The translations under genes were made by a program, and so were the position numbers. The notes under the pieces are model-generated. The model saw nothing but the letters and a program-made list of their open reading frames with translations, ran no database searches and was not told the origin of the DNA. 64,000 nt of DNA from Macrobrachium rosenbergii (taxonomy: Eukaryota > Arthropoda > Malacostraca > Decapoda > Palaemonidae), in NCBI RefSeq assembly GCF_040412425.1, contig NC_089781.1:57516968-57580967 (forward strand), written 5' to 3'. Shown here in pieces: positions 48,917-64,000 of the stretch (positions are counted from its first letter, which is position 1; every line of letters begins with the position of its first letter).

Positions 48917-49234
48917 GCGTATGGTTCTAGGTATTTTGACTCTCACAATTTTGATTCCGGTAATTTCACTCATGGTATTTTGACTCCCGGTGAACTAAAA
49001 TCAGGTTTCGTTAACACCAGGTAATTTGACACCCAAATAAACAAATAGCTTATTTAAGAAGCATATTTTCTATAAATAGCTTAGGGCAATTACCTTATTT
49101 AAGAAATGGAAATGACATAATTTGATGGTTTAGTAAGCTGAAGGCTTAGTTTATATATTATTATTTTTAATTCAAGTACATCAGTAGCATTTAGCAGCTG
49201 CACCCGAGTCTTCATGCCCTACATTATCAGAGAT

Positions 49235-50150
49235 TCACTCTAATTTCCTTTCCGTCCGATTGAAGGCTGCTCCTACCACCTCGTGCCAGCTCGTAAGAAC
49301 TGCAAGTATTTTCTGTAGTCTTGCGTTTGCTTTCTCCACGTGTTCCTTAGTCATCTGGAGGTTCTTGAAGTCCCGGAGCAACATTTCATTCTTCGCCTGC
49401 AGATTTCGCAGCTCACCCTTCAAAAGAAGATTCTTCTCTTCTTTGCTACTGGCCAGCTTTGCCATCTCTTACAGTCAGTGGTCTTTCGCTTTCGGTAAAT
49501 TATCGGGCGGACTGAGCTTCATTTTTTCTCTTGGAGCTGACATTGGAGGGAGCCACATTCTCTCCACAGCTTTCCAACTTGCTCCTGCATTTCTCGAACG
49601 TTGAATTGGAGGTTTTCCTTCTCAGCCTTACAGTGGTTGAATTCGTTTTCCAGTCCTCGGATTCGTTTAGTCATCTGCATCCTCCTTTTTCCCATCTCAC
49701 GCAGTTCCGTCGCCAGCTACTTCCTCTTGTTGGCAAAGTTGACAACTGAGCAGTCAAGCTTATTCCTTTGTTGTTCAGGGTATCACGTAGCTCTTGAACT
49801 TCGGTATCGTTCTTAGTCAGTCGCTTATTTTCTGCTTTCATCCTCATTACCTCATCTCCCAGCATATTTCGTGCGTTTTCCTGAGCTGGCATCTCCTGCA
49901 TCAGTTGCTTTTCGTTCTCGAGCAAAGGATCTTGTCCTCCAAGGCTAGGTGTTACAACTTCTGCTTGTTAAACTGTCCTGCGTACACTGCATTTCTTCTT
50001 CCAGTTCCTTTCTCTGTATCTCCTCCTTTTCTTTTTCCTATCTATTTTCAGGAACTCCTTTGCTTACGTTAACATTCAGCAGCATCAGATTCTTATTCTC
50101 TTCGCTATCGAGACGAGCTTCTTTTTGCAATGCTCGAATTTTCTAATTTA
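49235..50150 (-). pseudogene. Broken coiled-coil protein gene or retrocopy
   Basis: Two - strand frames separated by frameshifts read as long heptad-rich helices. At 49,671-49,925: LLENEKQLMQEMPAQENARN and MKAENKRLTKNDTEVQELRD. At 49,235-49,465: KGELRNLQAKNEMLLRDFKN and MTKEHVEKANARLQKILAVL. In between, shifted frames give further Glu/Lys/Arg-rich text, and upstream near 50,000-50,100 is QRKELEEEMQ in another frame. No known family is identified. The lack of introns in the readable part and the scattered stops suggest a decayed retrocopy or an exon series read through errors. It is the only gene-like sequence here that is not clearly transposon-derived. Confidence 0.5.
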
Positions 50151-50160
50151 ATCATCTTCA

Positions 50161-50472
50161 TCATCGATTTTCTGCTTCCTAATGTCGTCCAGTATGTTGC
50201 CTGTTACAGCTCTAGCCACTCCAAAAACAGCAACCAGAAGCAAATTCTTGATTCCAAGGCCGGTTTACACACCTGAGTCCATTTTGACAGATTCAGCTGA
50301 GGTTCCACTGTGCAAAAGCGCACCGAGAGCTGCTGCTAGGCTGAGGCAAGGCAACAGAAGTTGTAGATCCATTTCGGAGTCTGTACAGACAGAACCCAAT
50401 CTTCAGCATATATTCACCTCCCAGTCACATATTTCTTTCTGTGTTTTTCTGAATTTCACAAACTTTTTCTAG
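50161..50472 (+). CDS. Hypothetical short open frame
   Basis: A + strand frame with ATPKTATRSKFLIPRPVYTP and RAAARLRQGNRSCRSISESV has protein-like composition (Pro, Ser, Arg) but no recognised domain. It lies head-to-head with the coiled-coil relic. It may be chance, or an exon of an unknown transposon gene. Confidence 0.2.
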   Translation, partial: SSIFCFLMSSSMLPVTALATPKTATRSKFLIPRPVYTPESILTDSAEVPLCKSAPRAAARLRQGNRSCRSISESVQTEPNLQHIFTSQSHISFCVFLNFTNFF

Positions 50473-50732
50473 AAAAATTCGAATTTTTTCCAATTTATGC
50501 ATCACCAAATCCATAGAAATGTCAAAGAACCGTGGACACACATGGTAATGGATTTCACATCATTAACAAACTCTTAATCCTGACCACCTTTATTGCTTTC
50601 ATATTCACCAGAATAACTCTTACGGGCTGCTCTATGAGCAAGAGCCCGTGCACAAAGCCAGGTTATTTTCAGACAACAACGTGTAGACATCACACACTTG
50701 TCACAGACCCGCTATTGTACCAAACATTTTAC

Positions 50733-51042
<310 letters not shown>

Positions 51043-51975
51043 AGTTGGCGGAGTATAAGGCTGAACTCCAGTAAAACGAAAACACTATTAATTAGCAGAT
51101 CTTGTACAGATTTTCCATCCCATCCTCCCTTCAGATGGATGGGACTTTACTTAATGAGTCTGAAGCTCTAGCTATCGTGGGTGTGACTTTTGACTCACAT
51201 ATTACTGTTGAGGAACATCTAATGAAAGTTTCAGCAAATGCCGCACGAAAGTTAAGTATTGTTCATAAGGCTTCACATATTTATACCAGTAATAAAATCA
51301 ATATAACCTGTTTTAGGTCATTTGTGCTTCCTTTACCAGAATACTGTTCTCCAATGCGGATGTCTACTTCTGCCAGAGCTGTCTCTTTTAGACAGAGTGG
51401 TTCGTGGAGGTAGGTTTCTGTTTCCTAACTTTAGCAGTAATGACTTGGACCATCGACGGATGGTCTCTTGTTTGTCACTTTTTCATGAGTTGTATTTTAA
51501 TAGGGATCTTCTACATTTACAATTGATGCCTGATCCCCTTTTCCTACCGAGGGCAACCAGATTCGCTGATCAGGATCACCAATATGCAGTAAATGTGCCT
51601 CGCTGTCGAACTTCTCAGTTCCAGAGGTCCTTTATTCCTCACACCGTTGGACTGTGGAACAGTCTCTCTGAGGATGTTGTGTAATTGGCGCTTCAGAAAT
51701 TCAAGTGAAGATACACTGTATTACTACCCTAATACAATTTAACTTGTATCTTAATATCTCACCCACATTTTTATTTATTTATTAATTTGTTCATTCATCT
51801 CCTTTTCTAATAACTAAGTTCTTCTTTCCGCATTTCCGATTCCCTTTGGTTACTTCTTTCGAATGAACACCATATTCTTTAGAAGCTTAAACTTCAAGTC
51901 AATGGCCCCTGTGTGCTTATTTAATATGAATAGGGTTCGTCTTACGAATAGTATATATATTATTATGAGTATTTG
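51043..51975 (+). mobile_element. Non-LTR retrotransposon, 5'-truncated copy B
   Basis: Begins with the segment that follows the YADD region in the polymerase ([20 protein letters not shown]), then [80 protein letters not shown] and RCRTSQFQRSFIPHTVGLWN up to a TAA/TAG near 51,685. The 3' untranslated part repeats the TTCAAGTCAATGGCCCCTGT motif of copy A and ends in ATATTATTAT. It inserted at the edge of a GTAT microsatellite. At least two frameshifts. Confidence 0.87.
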
Positions 51976-53399
<1,424 letters not shown>

Positions 53400-53424
53400 C
53401 TCACTATAAAAAATTTAGAGAATA

Positions 53425-53905
53425 TTGTTTGCTTCCGATTCAGAATCTGATTATGATATTGATGACTCTGATCTGGTGGAAATGAGGATGATGATGGTAA
53501 TGATGATGATGAAGATACCTCTAAACCAGTTATAATAATCCCAAATAACTGGATGATACAGTGAATTATAGACACCCATAAGGTAAATGGATTTGAAATC
53601 CTGACAACTTATGAACGCTTTGCTAAATTTATTCCTTAGGAAACAGATGACCATGTAGCAAAAAAAATTGAACAGATATTTCAACTCTATGATAGCTAAG
53701 AAGCAACCTTTGCCTGAAAGATCAAGTTATCATTAGTGGACAAATTAACATCCATGGATATTCAAGCTTTTCTGACAGTTGCAATGGGGTTAGTTCACAA
53801 AACTACCATTGAAAATCATTTTAGTGAAAATAGCTTCATATTACTCGTAGATACGCCCGGTTTCAGAGGAGTATTTGCAAGCGACTGATATGAGACTGAT
53901 GATCT
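53425..53905 (+). pseudogene. Probable piggyBac-like transposase relic
   Basis: Reading + strand, an acidic start SDSESDYDIDDSDLVE is followed after frameshifts by short pieces and then by LTSMDIQAFLTVAMGLVHKT and TIENHFSENS, TPGFRGVFASD. This matches the 'E.KAFL.L...MG+..K..I..YWS....TPFF...MSR.RF' block of piggyBac-type transposases, after the acidic N-terminus those proteins often have. Several stops interrupt it, catalytic aspartates are not visible, and no TTAA-bounded ends were located. It could be another transposase family. Confidence 0.45.
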
Positions 53906-53929
53906 ATAGGAACGATGATGAGTAACACA

Positions 53930-55350
53930 AATAAAGATATCTGTATTAACATATTTTGAAGTATAGCATTCACACGTAAGGTTTACAAGAAGTATTGCGA
54001 ATGTGGAACATGATTATATTATATACATTGATAGTATACTAATAGGGTTACTTGTGCCTCTAACAAAGAACTCAGAATCAGAACCCGACGAATTTTTAAA
54101 TTTTTGTACTTTCTCCACCTTTTAATAGTTTATTTTATGTATGATGCTTTACTCGCAAGCTAAAATAAAGTTCAGTTCAGAAAATATAGTGCTTAAAGGC
54201 GTAGTCTTATTTTTGAACCAAAGCATTTAAAAATTTTTTTTGTAAATTGTGCACTCTGCTGGGAACGAGTCAAAATAAATTCCTCAGCGAAAGGGGTAAT
54301 AGCAACTTCCATTTAGGGGTTCTTGAGCAAACTTACTCCAGATGAAAGAAAGAGTGGGTTTAACAAGCAGCCATTCCTGAATCATTTGCACTGTTGTGTT
54401 CTAATGTGGATGAATATCTTCAACGACACTTAAATAAACTTTTACTTCCAACCTTCTCGTGGTTTCGTTGTAGGATTACATATAAAAGAGTAAAAAAAAC
54501 AAAAACAAAACTGGCAGCAGTCCATATTCTCATTAATGACTATTTGTAACAGCAAGCTCAGTTCAAGCAAGAAAGAGAGCTAAAGACAGCTACATTGAAC
54601 AGCTTTCTCGATTTTGGACGAATCAAGAGAAATTAAAAAGAAGTGAATCCAAACCAAGCTTGAAAATAAAGCGATGCAAGAGTCTTAAAAAATGACTTGT
54701 TTTAGTACTTCTTAGAATGATTTGAATCCCTTGAATCTCCAATGATAAACAGGTCTGGGACGATTAGGAACTCACAAACTTTGGCAGAATAATCTGTAGG
54801 AACTTGATTGAGGGCATCACCAAATACATGCGTATGCTCCCTAATCACCAGGAGAAAATCGGAAGAATGACGAAACTAAAAAGAATAGTTTTAACCATTA
54901 TCAGCTCCTCATCGAGAGCAAGGCTAGTCCCCGTTCACTTTAAACAAGTGACCACAAAACTATGAGGCTCTGGGGCCACTGGAGAAAGTCAAGATTTGGG
55001 TCCGCCGGAAGACAGCTTGAGAAGCAAAATATTTGATAGGAATTGAAGTTCATGATCAGTATGATCTATGTTTCTATGAACATTCCAGACAACAGCGAAG
55101 AACATCAAAAATGCGCTTCAGATTAAAGGACGTGGCATGGACCGAAAGTCATCAGAGAATTTCGGAACACTCTTTCCCTTGGAACGGTGTCACCTGAAAG
55201 TGTTCCCCTTCGGCTTTCAAACATACTGTGCGTATGCGTGTATTTAATGTATTTATTTTGCATACCACTAGAAAAAGGCACATTTGTAACATTAAATTTA
55301 TACAAAAGAGTGAACAAGTAAACGTAAAACCTATGTTACAAAACATTATC
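53930..55350. other. Unclassified sequence, no gene seen
   Basis: No supported feature. It may include further decayed transposon sequence linked to the relic at 53.4 kb. Confidence 0.4.
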
Positions 55351-55550
<200 letters not shown>

Positions 55551-55555
55551 ATATG

Positions 55556-56395
55556 TCGTGCCCGACATTTTGTTTTTATTCCCTTCTTACCTGCAAAATT
55601 CTTCTAAGTGCCGAAACCGTCGTCCCCAGCGTCTCTCGCTCGTCGTCGGCTGCTAATGAGTCTGCTATTTCGAAGGGAAATTATCTTAAAGTACTGATAT
55701 CTCTCAGAAAGGCGTAATAAAGACGGGACACTAGTTTTCTTTGCTTTAATGATGAAAGTTAACTACACTTAAGTACAAATTACAGTTACAGTTACGATTG
55801 CGAAATCACTCTTGTTAGTTCAACTCAGCCTGTTTGGGAGCACGAAAGCAATGGGAGATATATCTCTCCCTGTTGGTGGATGGGAACTCGAATGCTGTCC
55901 TCCTGGCTTCTTGTTTCTCTGGAACCCCTGGGTTTTCTTTTCATATCCAGCTCCTCCTTTTTCAGTGTCCTTTTGGAAGATTTTATCTCTAAGGCCTCCC
56001 CTCGAACAGTTGATTGGAAAGGACATTGGTGGGCGTTGTTCAAATCTCTCCTTAGAGGATTTGATTGGAAATGATCTTAGGAGGGGGTGTAAAAGACCCC
56101 TCCCTAGAATGTTTCATTGGAGGGTGTTGAATTACATCACTTTGTCCAGCCCCAATTCCATGTAAACGCCTCCTATTGAAGGCGGGGTTATAGATATGGC
56201 TGGAAATGTTTGCTTCTGATGAGGTGCTGAGTAATCCTGAGTAAGCTAAATCGCGAGGCCACAGTTTCCAGATTTTACGATCGGTTTTATGGCCCTGGGC
56301 GCGATATACTCGCTCACTGTTTTGAGTTCGTGTAAGGCGGTTTACACATTCAGCACTTCGAGTCTCTCGATGCAAAAATAATCCAGGATTAATTA
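55556..56395. other. GC-richer unclassified segment, possible repeat or LTR fragment
   Basis: Composition shifts from AT-rich surroundings to mixed sequence. Internal similar pieces recur: TTGATTGGAAAGGACATTGG, then GATTTGATTGGAAATGATCT, then TGTTTCATTGGAGGGTG, each preceded by a CCTC/AGAGGA-type block. An open frame of 117 codons covers it on the + strand, but two - strand frames are equally open and none has a recognised domain. I consider it a mobile-element fragment of unknown class. Confidence 0.35.
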
Positions 56396-56398
56396 TTG

Positions 56399-56655
<257 letters not shown>

Positions 56656-56659
56656 ATAA

Positions 56660-58565
56660 AACGATAAAAATCACAGTAAAACTTAATATGTAATAGATGA
56701 GTTTAAAAAAAACTTAAAATGTGCATAGGGACTGTGAGCTGAAACGCACTGTACTCAATCCATCGCTCACTAACACCCAACATAAGATCATGGAGGTCAT
56801 TATAAATTTATGAAAGAGATAAATCACATATGAATATAAAATAAGAACGGAAACATTCATTACCAGGTTGCACCGAATTTGAGTAAATATTTGTAACTCA
56901 GAATTAGATTGCATACATACTATATAACACCACTGTCAGATTTTATTTGTAAGTGCTTATTGCATTTGTTAATCAAATCATCGTTTTGCTGAAATTAGTT
57001 AATTCAAGTTCGAGGTAATATATTTCTAAATAGTATATAGATATATATCATCTACGCTCATAGTTCGGTTTTCTTCTGATAAATTTTAGGTAAACATGTC
57101 GTCAGTTATTCACAGATGGGGAGTAATCACTGTGCTGATTTACCCAATTGTTTCTGTAATGACCTACAGTCGAACAATTTACTGAGCTTGTAAATCAAAT
57201 ACAATTTTCTTTTATAACATTACGGTTACTACATGTACTACATACGGTGAAGGCTTTAGTCATATAATAAAATATGCTTCTATTGCATTAATAAATTTTA
57301 TTTAAGATTTATTTATCTGTTTCTTCTTCTGTAAATAAAAAAAAATAAATTGAAAGAGAACCAATTTTAAATAGTTTTGAACTGAATTAATATTGCACCT
57401 CCTAATCAATATAAATTCTTTATATTGAAGCAACTTCTATAAAAAGAAAAGAAACAACACCGTTCTGACGGATACCTACAGGTACAAGCTGCTTACATCG
57501 ATCGATGAGTCTCCATTCATCTAACGTGTAAAACACTGCTTTCAAAACCACATTTAGTCTACTCCTTGGGGAATTATCTTGTTGGGACAAAGTAAGATGT
57601 TCCATCTAATCATTCATTTTCCTTTTGGTTAAAGAATTCTAAATTATTTTTATTTCGAATACATTTTGGTCATATTTTGGGTAACACTTTTCTCGATTTT
57701 CATTATGCTGAAAAGAAACATACTTGCAAATGCTGGCGATCTCCATTCAAAACGTTTCTGCCTTTGCAAACTTTTTTAACATCACAGAAGCCGCCGTCAT
57801 CGCTAAACATGTTTGCGTTTAACGAGATTTCTTTTTGATTGATCTTATAAAGGTTAGTTTTCGTGCTAGAATCCTAATATTGAAGAATTTAAAAGTTAGT
57901 TAGGTTTACGTTGTGGCATCGAGTTAAAAGAATGAATAAACAGTAAAAATAATGACGAGTTGCAGTTACTCGAAGACAAAAGTTTATAAACTGCCGAAGA
58001 AGATATTTACAAAAAAATATGACAATAGAGATCCAACAGGCCTCTTTTTACCGGTTAAATTGACTTTCCAATTACATATAGTTTATTGCTATTTATAGCA
58101 TTTTTCGTCAGATGAACTCAATAAAGTGCGAAGATTTATCTGAATGTTTATTAAGAATTTTTTTGATGACATTTTTCTTTGATAGGTTTTTGTAAATTTA
58201 GTTTTCAATAACAACAATGAAAGGTCAAAAGTATAGCTTGAATTGAACTTCAAAGATATTCTTAAACTGTAAAAACAAAGGCTTCTCTAAAAATAAAATA
58301 CTAAAAATTCAATTATACATTATTTACGCCAATTAGAACTATAGTAAATTACCTTTTCACTAATAGTTTATTACCATTTATTTCAATCAATCGGCAGTAA
58401 AACATACCACGGTCATTTTTGATGGTATAAGTTTATTACATTCGATTTCTTCTTCCTCGTGTAGGAAGCGCAATTATCAGTATCCGCGTCATCTTTTATC
58501 GGCAAAAGATCGATGCACTCAAACAACTACAAATTATTGCTTGCACTATATACGTATTTATTTGT
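56660..58565. other. Unclassified AT-rich sequence, no gene seen
   Basis: 1.9 kb with very low GC and no protein motif, RNA gene or repeated unit that I can support. Confidence 0.45.
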
Positions 58566-58567
58566 CT

Positions 58568-59382
<815 letters not shown>

Positions 59383-59471
<89 letters not shown>
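59383..59471. repeat. (CT)n microsatellite
   Basis: About 44 uninterrupted CT repeats. Confidence 0.97.
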
Positions 59472-62180
<2,709 letters not shown>

Positions 62181-62246
<66 letters not shown>

Positions 62247-62260
62247 ACGTATGTATGTAT
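62181..62260. repeat. (AT)n-(GT)n-(GTAT) microsatellite
   Basis: About 45 bp AT, about 11 GT repeats and a few GTAT. It abuts the truncated end of the last array unit. Confidence 0.95.
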
Positions 62261-63145
62261 ATATTAAGTCTTGGTTGACTTGGGTCAGCGGTGGAGAACT
62301 CTGTGCTGGCTTGGCAGTGGCACTTCTGCTGCAAGCACATTTGGGTCTGTCATGATCCATGCGCATGGGAACAGCATGATAGAATATTGAACCGATCCAC
62401 GGGAAGTGCCCAAGTTCCAGTGGGGTATGTGCGTGTGTGTGTGTGCGATCTCCCGTGGGATATTTATGAGAGGAACAGTGACGCTCACAGTGAGACTGCC
62501 TCGATCTTGGGTGACTGATATGTGCTTTTAGCCTGGTGATGTGTTTAAAGAACCCTCACTATGAAGATCGCCCAGTGACATTTATATCTTTTCCAGACTT
62601 TAAAGGGAAAACCTCTGGTTGAGAATCAGTGAAACTGATCGATGTCTACAAAATGAATTTTCCCATTTAATGCTCCATTAGACATTTTTCTGTATGTAAT
62701 GAACACCATTTCAGGTTTTAATATGATGATACGTTTCTTTGAACAGGAATTCGAGTTTCGTCCTGAAAGGACGAACATTTGGGAAGTGGAGTTTTTATTC
62801 TTACATACTATGACATACATTGTGGTCTAGAATAATCATGACCTTATTACTTTGTTTGATGATCAGGGTGTTATTCACTAGTATTGCTTGGTATAGAATT
62901 ATGAACAGGCTTGATTGTGAAACAGTATTTCCTCTAGTTAAGAATTTCATTGATAGGGGGTGTGAAGCACTCCATTTCTTGACTGTAGCTTTTGCTGAAT
63001 CACTTTCGTTAAATTTGCCAATAATGTCTATTTTGCTTCTCAGTGTTTAATTCCAGTAGGCCCTTGTTTAAAGGTATGTTTAGTGAGAGAAGTGATAAAG
63101 CAATAAAAGATGGCCCTATTTGACCTGGGAACAGGACCATTTTAC

Positions 63146-63146
<1 letters not shown>
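62261..63146. other. Unclassified sequence, no gene seen
   Basis: Mixed composition, with a small (GT)n near 62,428-62,444. No protein motif is recognised on either strand. Confidence 0.4.
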
Positions 63147-63148
<2 letters not shown>

Positions 63149-63238
<90 letters not shown>

Positions 63239-63250
63239 TAAAATATATAT
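63149..63250. repeat. (AT)n microsatellite
   Basis: About 85 bp AT then AAATATAAAATAT. Confidence 0.95.

Positions 63251-64000
<750 letters not shown>

Noticed and set aside
55812..56165. 117-codon + strand frame as a gene
   Set aside because: Equally long frames occur on the opposite strand; no domain, and short internal repeats suggest non-coding repeat DNA.

Overview
This is eukaryotic repeat-rich DNA, most likely from a decapod crustacean. That placement is inferred from the very dense long (AT)n, (CT)n/(GA)n and (CA)n microsatellites and from a CR1/Jockey-type reverse transcriptase of the kind common in crab and shrimp genomes; no single-copy host gene anchors it. I see no convincing intact host gene, no bacterial-type operons and no CRISPR array. 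Almost every support-worthy feature is a mobile element, an element relic, a satellite or a microsatellite.

Layout. 0-3.6 kb: microsatellites, a weak non-LTR reverse-transcriptase relic and a CpG-rich stretch with CRE-like motifs. 3.7-11.7 kb: a large 55-bp satellite array, interrupted at 5.93-6.77 kb by a short inverted-repeat DNA transposon (Merlin-like, tentative). 11.7-12.9 kb: a unique segment that recurs in inverted orientation at 31.7-32.9 kb. 12.9-15.5 kb: a 5' LTR plus partial gag of a Ty3/Gypsy-class element on the + strand. 17.26-30.83 kb: a two-LTR element of the same family on the - strand, with order LTR-gag-protease-integrase-RT-RNase H-LTR. Integrase upstream of RT is the hallmark of Gmr1-type Gypsy elements. 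Its integrase gene is split by a 5.75-kb DNA transposon (20,355-26,107) with about 135-bp terminal inverted repeats and a 4-bp AAAT duplication. That transposon's broken gene encodes two C2HC-like zinc fingers, an XPG/FEN1-like nuclease domain and a Cys-rich tail, which I assign to the Academ superfamily. 32.9-34.2 kb: more 55-bp satellite, inverted. 34.2-41.1 kb: a CR1/Jockey-like non-LTR element (- strand), split by a second Gmr1-like LTR element (36,099-40,852, perfect 5-bp duplication GTGAG, nearly identical LTRs, RT missing).

41-64 kb: mostly unclassified AT-rich DNA. It holds two more fragments of the non-LTR family (46.4 and 51.0 kb), a broken coiled-coil gene (49.2-50.15 kb, - strand), a probable piggyBac relic (53.4 kb), tRNA-derived SINE-like repeats including a palindromic tandem array (60.4-62.2 kb), many long microsatellites, and a further LTR of the first Gypsy family cut by the window end.

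The nesting gives a relative history. The satellite came before the Merlin-like insertion. The Gypsy element came before the Academ insertion. The non-LTR copy came before the second LTR element. The collinear inverted arms around 10.3-15.5 and 28.4-34.2 kb show a large inverted duplication or an assembly join. All calls are by eye from the sequence; percent identities and family names need alignment to confirm.
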